From positions 1-64,000 of the forward strand of contig CADAJS010000014.1 in NCBI GenBank assembly GCA_902788315.1: DNA of 64,000 bases, written 5' to 3'. Both the position numbers and the translations under genes were made by a program. The notes below the pieces were generated by a model, which saw nothing but the letters and a program-made list of their open reading frames with translations, did not search any database and was not told the origin of the DNA. The stretch comes from an uncultured Bacteroidales bacterium (GTDB lineage Bacteria; Bacteroidota; Bacteroidia; Bacteroidales; Bacteroidaceae). Position 1 is the stretch's first letter, and every line of letters begins with the position of its first letter. Below, piece by piece: positions 27,479 through 36,900 of this stretch.

Positions 27479-28201
27479 ATGAACAGATACCTTATATATA
27501 TATTAATGTGTGTCCCTACCGTCGGAGCCCTCGCACAGGACTACCCGGAAAAGGACGACAACGGAGCCACCATCTACTACAAGATCTTCAGTGCCGCTCC
27601 CCGGAACAATGGGCTTTGCCTGCAAGACGAGTCCAAGAATGACGGGAAGTATGCCTACCTGCTGGCCGAGCACGAGACGGACAACAAATTCCAGGAGTGG
27701 CAGTTCGTGCCGGGTGATGCACCGGGCTGCTATCTGCTGCGCAACCGTGCCACCTATCGCTACGTCAGCACGACGGGCGACTGGATCAATTCTTTCTATG
27801 CCATCACCTTTGCCACCAAGAAGGCCATCGACAACGAGATCCTCTTCACCCCTATCGGTGACGGACAGGTGACAATGACCTACAAGAACGGGACCACCAC
27901 CCACTATATGCTGGCAGGCGACTCGGGAGCGGGACCCGACATCTTCGACGGGACCAGCCACTACAGCACCAACCGTGCCTGGTATGTCTTCCCTCTGGGT
28001 ACCGTGCCCGTCACCGCAGCCGAGGCCAAGCAAGGAAGCGTGACCATACAGGCCTTCAACCGACGGATCGTGGTGAGCGGAACACGTGACTATCGCGTGT
28101 ACGACATCCAGGGACGCGAGGTCGAGGCCGACAGCGAACTGCTACCCGGCATCTACGTGGTCGAGGCCGAGGGCGAGGTAAAGAACGTCCTCGTGAGATA
28201 A
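27479..28201 (+). CDS. Exported beta-trefoil-like protein with type IX-like tail (set 2, gene A)
   Basis: A 240-residue paralogue of the protein at 20926-21657. Start taken at ATG 27479 (MNRYLIYILMCVPTVGALAQ, a full signal peptide); a TTG two codons upstream is unlikely. The mature part begins DYPEKDDNGATIYYKIFSAA, continues with YLLRNRATYRYVSTTGDW, and ends with the sorting-like tail YDIQGREVE...GIYVVEAEGEVKNVLVR. Same position relative to an esterase and a PGYYYM protein as in set 1, which indicates segmental duplication. Confidence 0.65.
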   Translation: MNRYLIYILMCVPTVGALAQDYPEKDDNGATIYYKIFSAAPRNNGLCLQDESKNDGKYAYLLAEHETDNKFQEWQFVPGDAPGCYLLRNRATYRYVSTTGDWINSFYAITFATKKAIDNEILFTPIGDGQVTMTYKNGTTTHYMLAGDSGAGPDIFDGTSHYSTNRAWYVFPLGTVPVTAAEAKQGSVTIQAFNRRIVVSGTRDYRVYDIQGREVEADSELLPGIYVVEAEGEVKNVLVR

Positions 28202-28234
28202 AGTGGTACACTCAACGTTAAGAAAGGAGTAACG

Positions 28235-29158
28235 ATGAAGAAACTAACAACAATCATTCTACTGATGATGTGCAGCACGCTGCATGCTCAGCGCGAGGTG
28301 TTCCTGGCCTCCAGCCCCGCCAGCAATCAGCTCAAGACAGACAACTTCTACTTCGAGCCGGACACCACGTTCTATATCTTCCTGGCCTTCGGACAGTCCA
28401 ATATGGTGGGCGATGCCAAGCCCGAGGATTGCGACTACCAGGGCGTGAGTCCGCGCTTCCGCATGATGCCGGCCATTGACCAGCCAGCCACTACGGGCAA
28501 CAACCGAGGCGGACTGCGAAAGAAATACAAATGGTACAGAGCCACCCCTCCATTGAATCGCGTGAGCGCAGGACTGAGTCCCTGTGACTACTTCGGACGT
28601 ACGATGGTGGAGCGACTGCCCGAAAACATCAAGGTGGGCATCATCAACGTGGCCGTGGGCGGATGCCGTATCGAACATTTCTTCAAGGAGTATGATCCCC
28701 GCGAACTGGCCCGAAGCGGATGGCCCTCATGGTTTGTCAGCAGCATGGCCGAATACGACAGCATCCAATACATACGTCTGCTCGACTGTGCCCTGCGTGC
28801 CCAGCATGTGGGAGTCATCAAGGGCATTCTGCTCCACCAAGGCGAGAGCAATGTGGGAGACAGCAAGTGGCCCCTCAAGGTGAAGAAGGTGTATGAGGAC
28901 CTCCTCCAGGACCTGCACCTCAAGGCCGAGGACGTACCCCTCTTGGCCGGCGAGGTGGTGCATGCCGAACAAAATGGAAAGAGCCAGAGAGCAAACAATC
29001 TGGTGGACATCCTGCCACAGACAGTCCCCACAGCCCACGTCATCTCGTCAAAGGGATGCGAAGCAAACCCGGCCGACACGAACCACTTCAATGCCGCCGG
29101 CTATCGGGAACTGGGGAAACGATATGCCGAGGAAATGCTAAAACTCCTGGGATATTGA
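28235..29158 (+). CDS. SASA-type carbohydrate esterase (set 2, gene B)
   Basis: A 307-residue exported SGNH esterase, signal peptide MKKLTTIILLMMCSTLHAQ; nucleophile motif FGQSNMVG (Ser55), GILLHQGESN block and the closing ADTNHFNAAGYRELG with the Asp/His pair. Strongly similar to the esterase of set 1 across its length. A sequence AAGAAAGGAG just before the ATG could act as a ribosome-binding site, which is unusual among these genes. The deacetylated substrate is unknown. Confidence 0.8.
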   Translation: MKKLTTIILLMMCSTLHAQREVFLASSPASNQLKTDNFYFEPDTTFYIFLAFGQSNMVGDAKPEDCDYQGVSPRFRMMPAIDQPATTGNNRGGLRKKYKWYRATPPLNRVSAGLSPCDYFGRTMVERLPENIKVGIINVAVGGCRIEHFFKEYDPRELARSGWPSWFVSSMAEYDSIQYIRLLDCALRAQHVGVIKGILLHQGESNVGDSKWPLKVKKVYEDLLQDLHLKAEDVPLLAGEVVHAEQNGKSQRANNLVDILPQTVPTAHVISSKGCEANPADTNHFNAAGYRELGKRYAEEMLKLLGY

Positions 29159-29209
29159 CAGTTCATAATATATAAATCAAAGTTATTAACCCACTAATTC
29201 CCAAAAAAC

Positions 29210-30898
29210 ATGAAAACAAAATTGTACTCTATGTTCAAGGCGGCGACCTTGACCGTCCTGTTGCTCGCTGGCAACATGGCAAAAGCCACGGACATCACTC
29301 CTGGTTACTATTACATGAAGGGGACAGAAGTTTCCAGCGCAAAAGGACTCTATCTGCGCACCACTTCGGCCGACCTTCCCCACATGATTGCCCACGAAAT
29401 GCCGGCCACACCTACGATGGACGAAAAGCCCTACATCTGGAAGGTTGAAGCCTTGAATGATGGAAACTTCTCCATCCAGAACATTACTGACGGATACTAC
29501 CTGGGTGGCCAGGAAGGCAACTTTGCCCACCACGGCTCGCTGGCCGCCACACCACATGCCATCAAGTTCACTTACTTTGATACATTCAACAACGGCTCAG
29601 CCGAGGTAAGCGGCGCATGGAAACTGGATGCCCAGACCGACCGCAACACCAACTATGGCAACGCCCTGCGTCCCGGCCAGGGAGGCGAGTACCTCGTCCT
29701 GTGGTACTGCGACAGCCAGGGTGGCGACGCTCCTGTATGGTACTTCGAACCCGTGGATGCCACGATTGCCCAGCAGCTGGAGCAGAATCCCGGCACATAC
29801 GACGGTGCCGACGTAGAGGAAGGCTACTATCTGGTGCGTGCCAATGCCGGAAACTCCTCCAAGCCCGGTGCATATCTCTATGCCAACGCGGATGACAAGA
29901 ATCGCACGTATCAAGACACATCCGTAGGAGAAATCAACCCCGAAGAAGTTACGGACGAGATGCTCCCCTACATCTACCAAGTCAAGAAAACAGCCACGGG
30001 ATATACCTTCCAGAACATGCTGAACGGTCGCTATATCGGCGGTTCGCCCAACACGAATGGCCATCATGTAGGTGCTGTGTCACATCCTGCAGCCATGGTG
30101 CTGAAGTACTACGAGGAGAAGAATGCCTATAGCATCGAGGACAAGGAGCAGCCGAGCAATGGTTTCCTGCCCGCCCTCCTGAACTCAGGCAACGAGGCAT
30201 TCGCATGGTGGGCTGGCAGCGCTGACTGGCTCCTGCCCAACATCTACTGGGATCTGGTGAAGGTGAACTACACCGTGGGCAAGATTGACATCTCGGCTCA
30301 GGGAATGGCTACCTATTATAATAATAAGAGCTACACAATGCCCGAAGGGCTGCGCGGTGCCACCGTTTCTCTCTATGGCACAGAAGCCAACGGCTACGTG
30401 CTGTACCTCGACTGGAAGTATGCTGCCGGAGATGCAGTGCCCGCAGGCGAGGCACTCGTAGTGGAAGGCCAGGCAGGCACATACCCCCTGCAGCCCGCTG
30501 AAACGGACAAGGCTGCCACCGCAGGCAACCTGATGCAAGGCTACTTCACGGAAGGCACCGACGCAGAGGCCGGCAAGTTCTTCACCGCATACAACGACGG
30601 CAAGACCAACCTCTTCTACAAACTTACCACAAAGGACGGCAAAGACCTGGGCTTCTACTGGGGAGCAGCCGACGGTGCTGCCTTCTACATGAGCAGCAGC
30701 AACCACGCATATCTGGTCGTTGAGAAGACAGTGGCACAGAAGGTGAAGAGCTTCACACTGGACGGCACCGCCACAGGCATCGAAAAGATGCAGACCACGA
30801 CGGGAGAAGCCAATGTCATCTACAACCTGGCAGGCCAGCGCACCACGAAAGCACTGAAAGGCATCTATATCGTGAACGGCAAGAAAGTGCTCAAATAG
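29210..30898 (+). CDS. Modular exported protein with PGYYYM lectin-like modules (set 2, gene C)
   Basis: A 562-residue exported protein. Residues 1-355 are nearly the same as the start of the giant protein at 22655, including an identical first 45 bases of coding sequence. After residue 360 the sequence switches to a different beta-rich module (ISAQGMATYYNNKSYTMPEG...KSFTLDGT) shared with the end of the protein at 31535-33697, then a sorting-like tail (KGIYIVNGKKVLK). It thus looks like a mosaic of two neighbours. No catalytic motif seen; glycan binding is the likely role. Confidence 0.65.
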   Translation: MKTKLYSMFKAATLTVLLLAGNMAKATDITPGYYYMKGTEVSSAKGLYLRTTSADLPHMIAHEMPATPTMDEKPYIWKVEALNDGNFSIQNITDGYYLGGQEGNFAHHGSLAATPHAIKFTYFDTFNNGSAEVSGAWKLDAQTDRNTNYGNALRPGQGGEYLVLWYCDSQGGDAPVWYFEPVDATIAQQLEQNPGTYDGADVEEGYYLVRANAGNSSKPGAYLYANADDKNRTYQDTSVGEINPEEVTDEMLPYIYQVKKTATGYTFQNMLNGRYIGGSPNTNGHHVGAVSHPAAMVLKYYEEKNAYSIEDKEQPSNGFLPALLNSGNEAFAWWAGSADWLLPNIYWDLVKVNYTVGKIDISAQGMATYYNNKSYTMPEGLRGATVSLYGTEANGYVLYLDWKYAAGDAVPAGEALVVEGQAGTYPLQPAETDKAATAGNLMQGYFTEGTDAEAGKFFTAYNDGKTNLFYKLTTKDGKDLGFYWGAADGAAFYMSSSNHAYLVVEKTVAQKVKSFTLDGTATGIEKMQTTTGEANVIYNLAGQRTTKALKGIYIVNGKKVLK

Positions 30899-30957
30899 GG
30901 CGTTAACATCAGATTAGAGATTGAAGAATTTATATAACAGACTTAATTCAATAGAAT

Positions 30958-31110
30958 ATGAAGAAGAAATATATTGCGCCTCTGATGGAAGAAGTTTCCA
31001 TGGAGGAGACTGCCATGATTGCAGAGAGCCTCATCAACGCCAAGAACGAGCTCGGTGACAACACCGACTACGTCAAGGAGGACAAGAACGACTGGGATAT
31101 TGAATGGTAA
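30958..31110 (+). CDS. Small peptide of a paired family (SLINAKNELGD), copy 1
   Basis: A 50-residue acidic peptide: MKKKYIAPLMEEV start, then METAM-like acidic stretch, the core SLINAKNELGD, and an acidic aromatic end (NDWDIEW). It lies 59 bases after gene C of set 2. A clearly related peptide lies at 33793-33942, with the core SLINAKNELGD identical, so this is a real gene in spite of its size. No hydrophobic signal peptide; the basic start plus acidic body and small-residue A-x-S-L junction resemble a leader-core layout. Function unknown. Confidence 0.75.
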   Translation: MKKKYIAPLMEEVSMEETAMIAESLINAKNELGDNTDYVKEDKNDWDIEW

Positions 31111-31121
31111 TAAGACTGAGC

Positions 31122-31280
31122 TTTCGGAAGTGGCATCCAAGGAAAGCAGGTGAGCCTGCCCCGCACTGGGGGACGCTCGGCGATACATGCTCCATCAGCA
31201 GGAGGAACGTGCTCCATCGGCAGGAGGAACGTGCTCCGTCGGCAGGAGGAACGTGCTCCGTCGAGGGGTGAGGTTCTTGA
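31122..31280 (+). repeat. Dispersed intergenic element with 22-bp tandem repeats, copy 2
   Basis: Units CCATCGGCAGGAGGAACGTG and variants begin at 31192, 31214, 31236 and (partial) 31258, a strict 22-base period. The flank TTTCGGAAGTGGCATCCAAG, CCGCACTGGGGGACGCTCGG matches the minus-strand copy at 4623-4764. The rest of the 424-base gap to 31534 has only the hairpin listed next. Confidence 0.7.
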
Positions 31281-31453
31281 GGTGTCAAGCGACGCAAAAG
31301 ACGTCGAGCGGGAGGCTCTGAGAATCAGGCATACTGTCTGCTCGCTGTCGTCGCCCGGAAAGCGAGGCGGAAGAAGAACCACCTTGCCCCAACTGCATAC
31401 TGCCACGGGAGCAAGACTTCCGGAACACAACTTAAGCCCTAAGAGAACAGACT

Positions 31454-31489
31454 TGTTTCGGTAGGACATTTTCATGTCCTACCGAAACA
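31454..31489 (+). other. Strong intergenic hairpin upstream of SusE/F-like gene
   Basis: Perfect 15-bp stem TGTTTCGGTAGGACA with its complement, loop TTTTCA, 45 bases before the start at 31535. Only a weak T-run follows. It could end upstream transcripts or control the downstream gene. Confidence 0.65.
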
Positions 31490-31534
31490 GTCATAAAAAT
31501 TGCAGGAACAAAAAACATTAAAACAAAAAGCATT

Positions 31535-33697
31535 ATGAAGAAACAACTACTTTTTATGACGCTTGCCATGCTGGTGAGCATATCAACATGGGCCGACGAA
31601 GCAATCTACTGCCGCGGCGGACTCCAGGACGTGGGAAACTGGGCAGACACACAGGTATATCCACTGACAAAGAACAGTGAAGGTATCTACGAAGGCGTAG
31701 TGAAATTCGTGGACTGTAACATGACAGACCACTGGGGCACACGCATGGACCTTTTCTTCAAGTTCCCCGATGGCAGCCAATACGGTTGCGCTCTCTCGGC
31801 CAACAACGACGACCGATTCATCACGCCGGCAAGTACCGAGACTATGGAGCTGGCCGCATTCAACAATGCAAATACATTCCAGGCCATGGGCGGCGACTAC
31901 AAAGTGTACATCAACGCCGAGGCTATGACCGTGCGCTTCGAGTGCATCCGCGAGTATTGGGTGAATGAGGTGCTGGCCATCGGAACACTCGACGGTGTGA
32001 AGGCATGGGACAACGCCGACCACAAATACACACTCGCCCACCAGGGCAAGGGTATCTACCGCGGCACCATCACGGCCATTGCAGCCGAAGGAGGTAGCCT
32101 GGGAGAGTTCAGCATCCAGACCACATACAACGGTGGAAGCAATGAGGGACGCTACGGCACCAGCGGGAACCCCACCCTGGAAACCGGATGGACCATGCCC
32201 GTCATACGCACGAACAGCAACACATCGAAATGGAGCGTCGTCCCCGGACAGTGGGTGGTGACATTCGACATGAACAACGGCTCCGTCCGTATCAACACGC
32301 CGGCAGAACCCGACGTGAACTACGGTACGAAAGAACTGGGCGAGAATAACGCCCCTATCTACTGTAAGGGCGGTCTGCTCGACGTGGGCAACTGGGCCGA
32401 GACCGAGAAGTATCCGCTCTATAAGAACACCGAGGGCGTGTACGTAGGAATCGTAAAGTTCACCGACCTCACCCTCACCCACGATGCTACACGCTGGGGC
32501 AACCGCAGCGACCTCTTCTTCTTCGACGGCAGCGGTAACTATTGGTATGCTGCTCCCTCCCTCAACAGCGAGCAGAAGTTCATCACACCCAGCAAGACCG
32601 ATGCACTGCCCATAGCCACCTCTGGCAATGCCGTCTTCCAGGCTTTGGCAGGCGACTATATGGTTTACCTTGACACGAAAAACCTCACCGTGCGTTTTGA
32701 ATGCGTCAAAGAAGCATGGCTCGACGAAATATACTGTGCCGGCACGCTGAAGGGTCATCGCTGGAACAATTCGGTTGCCGAAGACCGTTCCAACGTGCTC
32801 ACCCACACATCTAACGGCATCTATACGGGAACCATCACGCTCGAAGAGGACCTTGCCGAAAGTGGCATGGGTTCGTTCTTTGTGGAAACGGCTTACAACG
32901 CAGGCAATGAAGGCCGCTACTCACCAGCCACCGACAAGGAGATCGTTCAGCCCAATGCCCCGCTCAACGTCGGACGTTATAACAGCGGAGCACTCAGCAT
33001 CTCTGCACCCGTCGGCACATGGGAAATCACCTTCGACTGGTCCAAAGGCATCGTCTCTATAGAGAAGCCTGCTGTGGGAGAGATTCATGTATCGGACAAG
33101 GGAATGGCCACCTATTATAATAAGGTAGGCTATACAATGCCCGAAGGACTGCGTGGAGCCACCGTTTCCCTCAAGCGCACTACGGACTACGGATATATCG
33201 TGGAACCGAACTGGAAGTATGCAGCCGGCGATGCAGTGCCTGCAGGCGAAGCCCTACTCATAGAAGGGGCCGAGGGTACATACACCGCCCGCCAGAACGA
33301 AGGCAGTGAGGCTCCCACCGCCGGCAATCTCTTGCATGGCGAATTCACGGAAGGCACAGGTGCCAATGCCGGACAGTTCTTCACCGCATACAATGACGGT
33401 AAGGACAACCTGTTCTACAAACTGACGACAAAGGACGGTGCCGACCTGGGCTTCTATTGGGGAGCAGCCGACGGAGCTGCCTTCTACATGAGCAGCAGCG
33501 ACCGCGCATACCTCGTCGTGGAGAAAGCCGTGGCAGAGAATGTAAAGAGCTTCACACTCTTCGGTACCGACGGTATCGCCAAGGTGGCAGATAGCACATC
33601 AGAAAGCGCCACAATGTACGACCTCAGCGGACGCCGTGTGGAGAAGGCCACAAAGGGTATCTACATTGTAAACGGCAAGAAGATTGCAGTGAAATGA
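31535..33697 (+). CDS. Exported SusE/F-like multi-module protein with type IX-like tail
   Basis: A 720-residue exported protein, signal peptide ending SISTWA. Four SusE/F-like beta-sandwich modules in two pairs: IYCRGGLQDVGNW (about 24-130), VLAIGTLDGVKAW (about 140-265), IYCKGGLLDVGNW (about 272-385), IYCAGTLKGHRW (about 390-505); each shows the recurring G-I-Y-x-G motif. Then a beta module (VSDKGMATYYNKVGYTMPEG) shared with the protein at 29210, and the tail YDLSGRRVEKATKGIYIVNG. SusE/F modules bind starch in Bacteroides; here there is no lipobox and no SusC/D partner, so the ligand is unknown. Confidence 0.7.
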   Translation: MKKQLLFMTLAMLVSISTWADEAIYCRGGLQDVGNWADTQVYPLTKNSEGIYEGVVKFVDCNMTDHWGTRMDLFFKFPDGSQYGCALSANNDDRFITPASTETMELAAFNNANTFQAMGGDYKVYINAEAMTVRFECIREYWVNEVLAIGTLDGVKAWDNADHKYTLAHQGKGIYRGTITAIAAEGGSLGEFSIQTTYNGGSNEGRYGTSGNPTLETGWTMPVIRTNSNTSKWSVVPGQWVVTFDMNNGSVRINTPAEPDVNYGTKELGENNAPIYCKGGLLDVGNWAETEKYPLYKNTEGVYVGIVKFTDLTLTHDATRWGNRSDLFFFDGSGNYWYAAPSLNSEQKFITPSKTDALPIATSGNAVFQALAGDYMVYLDTKNLTVRFECVKEAWLDEIYCAGTLKGHRWNNSVAEDRSNVLTHTSNGIYTGTITLEEDLAESGMGSFFVETAYNAGNEGRYSPATDKEIVQPNAPLNVGRYNSGALSISAPVGTWEITFDWSKGIVSIEKPAVGEIHVSDKGMATYYNKVGYTMPEGLRGATVSLKRTTDYGYIVEPNWKYAAGDAVPAGEALLIEGAEGTYTARQNEGSEAPTAGNLLHGEFTEGTGANAGQFFTAYNDGKDNLFYKLTTKDGADLGFYWGAADGAAFYMSSSDRAYLVVEKAVAENVKSFTLFGTDGIAKVADSTSESATMYDLSGRRVEKATKGIYIVNGKKIAVK

Positions 33698-33711
33698 CAG
33701 AGACGTTTTGC

Positions 33712-33742
33712 CCCGGCTCACGCCCATCAGACGTGAGCCGGG
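33712..33742 (+). other. Intergenic hairpin without T-run
   Basis: Perfect 11-bp stem CCCGGCTCACG/CGTGAGCCGGG, loop CCCATCAGA, 14 bases after the preceding stop. No T-run. Confidence 0.65.
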
Positions 33743-33792
33743 ACGGAACAAGAGCCAAAGTTAGTACGAATCCCAAGAAACAGAGAAATACT

Positions 33793-33942
33793 ATGAAGAG
33801 AATGTATATATCCCCTCGGATGGAAGTTGCTTCCTCGGAGGAAATGACGATGCTTGCAGCAAGCCTCATCAATGCGAAGAACGAACTCGGAGACGATATC
33901 GATTACGCCAAAGAGAATAAGAACGAGTGGGAACTCGAGTAA
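33793..33942 (+). CDS. Small peptide of a paired family (SLINAKNELGD), copy 2
   Basis: A 49-residue acidic peptide: MKRMYISPRMEVASSEEMTM, then L-A-A-S-L-I-N-A-K-N-E-L-G-D, ending KNEWELE. The frame is open upstream, but ATG 33793 matches the start of copy 1. It lies 25 bases before the 1540-residue modular gene, just as copy 1 precedes the other SusE/F-like gene. Many Bacteroidales seem to carry short peptides starting MKKxYxxPxxE with no known role; that statement is from memory. Confidence 0.75.
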   Translation: MKRMYISPRMEVASSEEMTMLAASLINAKNELGDDIDYAKENKNEWELE

Positions 33943-33967
33943 TAAGGAATACGAAAGGAGACAGAAC

Positions 33968-36900
33968 ATGAAAAAGATACTTTTTCTTTTGATGATGGCT
34001 GCGGTTCCATGCCTCTCATCATGGGCCGATGACATCTACTACTGCCGCGGCGGACTGGTGGGCACGGGCGACTGGGCCTCCACAACCATGTACCCGCTGA
34101 CAAAGAATGCCGACGGAATATACGTAGGCAATGTGAAGTTGGTGTCCCGTACGGAAATGACCTCCAGCCCCACACTGGGCTGGGGAAACCGTGTGGACCT
34201 GTTTTTCGACAAGAACCTTTCGGGACAGTGTCTGAGTTCACTCAGCGCACAAGGCCGCTTCCTCACCCCGGCCAACAAGGGCCCGCACAAGCTGGCCAGC
34301 GGCACGGGAAATCCCTTCCAGGGAGGCGGCGGTGAATATACCGTGTATCTGGACGAGACGAACATGACCGTCACCTTCGAGTGCGTGGAACCGGCATGGC
34401 TGGACGAGGTGCAGATTATCGGCGACCTGGAAGACTGCTCCTGGGTGGGCGGAGACAACTCGCTCCGCCTGACCCACCAGGGCAACGGCATATACACCGG
34501 CACCATTCGCTTTGTGGCCCCAGAGTCTCATCCCGACTACTCGTCCTTCCGCATCGTGGCAGGATATGCCAATATGACAGAGGGTAACTACCGCAGCGCC
34601 ACTGCCGAGCTACGGCTCCACACTGGCGTCGTGGACAAGTGTGACCGCTACTACGGCGAAGGAAACTGGACCGTAGAACCCGGCGAGTGGCTCGTGACCT
34701 TCGACATGAACCACGGCACCATACGCCTGAACGACCCGAGCGAACCAGACGTAATCATGTCACGTGCCTATTATGAGCTACAGCAGACCATCGAGGAAAC
34801 ACAGGCTGCATGGCCTAAGGTGGATTTGAAGGAAGTCATCGCCGTGCTGGAGAACAACGAGAGCACCGATGAGGAACTGAACACCGCACGGCAGCGCATC
34901 CCGGGAATCATCCGCGCATGGCTGCTCAATGAAATGGCCGTGTCAGGCACCAGCACCTCGCCCGTCGATGGCAGCTACCTGATCAGCGATGCCGACTACA
35001 ACAATGGACGAGGCCAATGGAAGGGCACCTCCATTTCCTTCAGCAATGGTCTGGCATACGCAAGCGGGATGGACTTCAATCACTATCAGACATTGACCGA
35101 CCTGCCGAACGGCGTATATCGGGTGAACGTGAAGGGAACGTCCCGCTATGGCAGCGGACAGATCTACTACACGAAGCCCGGACCGCTGAGCCTGAGCAAA
35201 CGCACGCTCATGCAGTATGTCACAGCCTCGGGCGTGCAGATGACCCGCCACTTCAACGACTATTACGACCAGCAGCTCCCGGCACTGGCCACCGAGGCCT
35301 GCACCGACGAGAAGGATCTCACAGGCGAAGGCTGGTACGCCCCATATGACGTGGCCACAGCCCGTGCCTACATCGACAATGGTCGCTACGCCGACAACCA
35401 CCTCTATGCCTATGTCAATGATGGCACGCTCACCTTTGGTCTGCGCCGCACCGCACATCAGTCCGACGACATCTTTGTAGCCGACGACTGGCAGTTGGAA
35501 TTCTACGGAAACACGGCCAGCAGCATGCTCTTGATGGTGAACGAGCTCAACGACCAAAGCTTCGCACTTCTCGAGAAACCAGCCCAGACACCACTCAAGG
35601 AGGCCTTCGAGCAAGTATTGCAGACCTCAACCGGCATCACAGACGATAGCCAGCTGGCAGAGACATGGACTTCACTTGTCAATGCCTATGAGGCACTGGA
35701 CGCCAGCATGACGGCCTACGCCAGCCTGCAAGACAAGGTGGAGGAGATGAAACGCTTCCTGAACGAAAACGAGCTGACAGGTGTCGGAGCCGACATGCTG
35801 AGAAAATACCTCGAGGAGACCGTGTCGCCAGGCGCCTATCCCAATGGCTCGGCACCTTACATTCTGGAAAACGGCAACCTGGACAATCAGCAGATAGCAG
35901 ACGAATTGGCCTATATAGAGACACTCAAGGAGAGTGCCCTGAAGGGCGACATGGCTGTCGGCACTGACATCACCGACCTCTTCCAGAACATGGACATGAG
36001 CAAGGCAGACTTTGCCGGATGGGAAATGGAACTGAATGGACAGAAAACATGGAGCTCAAGTGGACTGAGAAATGGACGTCCCGTAGGCTGCTACGGCAAT
36101 TCAACGCCCGCCAACGACGCAACGTTCCGCCTGACACAGACGATTGAGGGCATGCCCAACGGCATCTATGAGTTCAGCCTCAACGGCTTCTACCGGCCAG
36201 GCGGCAAGGGCAACGTGGACGAAGAACAATACGTACCACTGATGATCTGCGTAAACGACTTCCATACCCCGATGATGAATATCGTCGAAGGTGCGCTGCC
36301 CGAGAACGAGGCCCAGGTGGGAGTGAACTGTGCAGACGATGACTATTCGAACGGCGACTTCCGCTACCCCGACAGCTCAGGCGGCGCAGCCATCGCCTTA
36401 AATGCAGGCCGCTATGGCCAGAAGGCCTACGGCATAGTGACCGACGGCCGACTGACTATCGGGTTCGAGGACAAAGCATTCCCCGCCTACTCTGGCATAT
36501 TCTGTGCCTTTGCCAACCTGCACGTACGCTACCTGGGCACGACGGAAGAGGCTGCATCCCTCCTGACCGATGCAATGGCCACACGAGGTGAGAACTTCAT
36601 GGCCAGCGACTACAGCTTCCGTGCCGAGACGCGTGAAGCGCTGGGCACGGCACTGGAGAGCAGCCCGACGGATGCCGCCGGCCTGTGTGAGAAGGCAACC
36701 ACCATCAACCAACAGTGCAACGACGCACTCGTCACGGCAGCTATCTACACCCGCCTGGAGGATGCCATCAGCCAACTCTATGCCAACACCTCGGAAGCAG
36801 CCGAAGCCGGACATCTGGACAAGGACAAGGCAGACACCTACGTGACATTGTACACCACGGTGATGGCAGGCATCTGGGGCGGAACCTACAGCGACGAGGA

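Noticed and set aside
31192..31265. CRISPR array
   Set aside because: The 22-bp units are directly adjacent without spacers, and no cas genes are present in the window.
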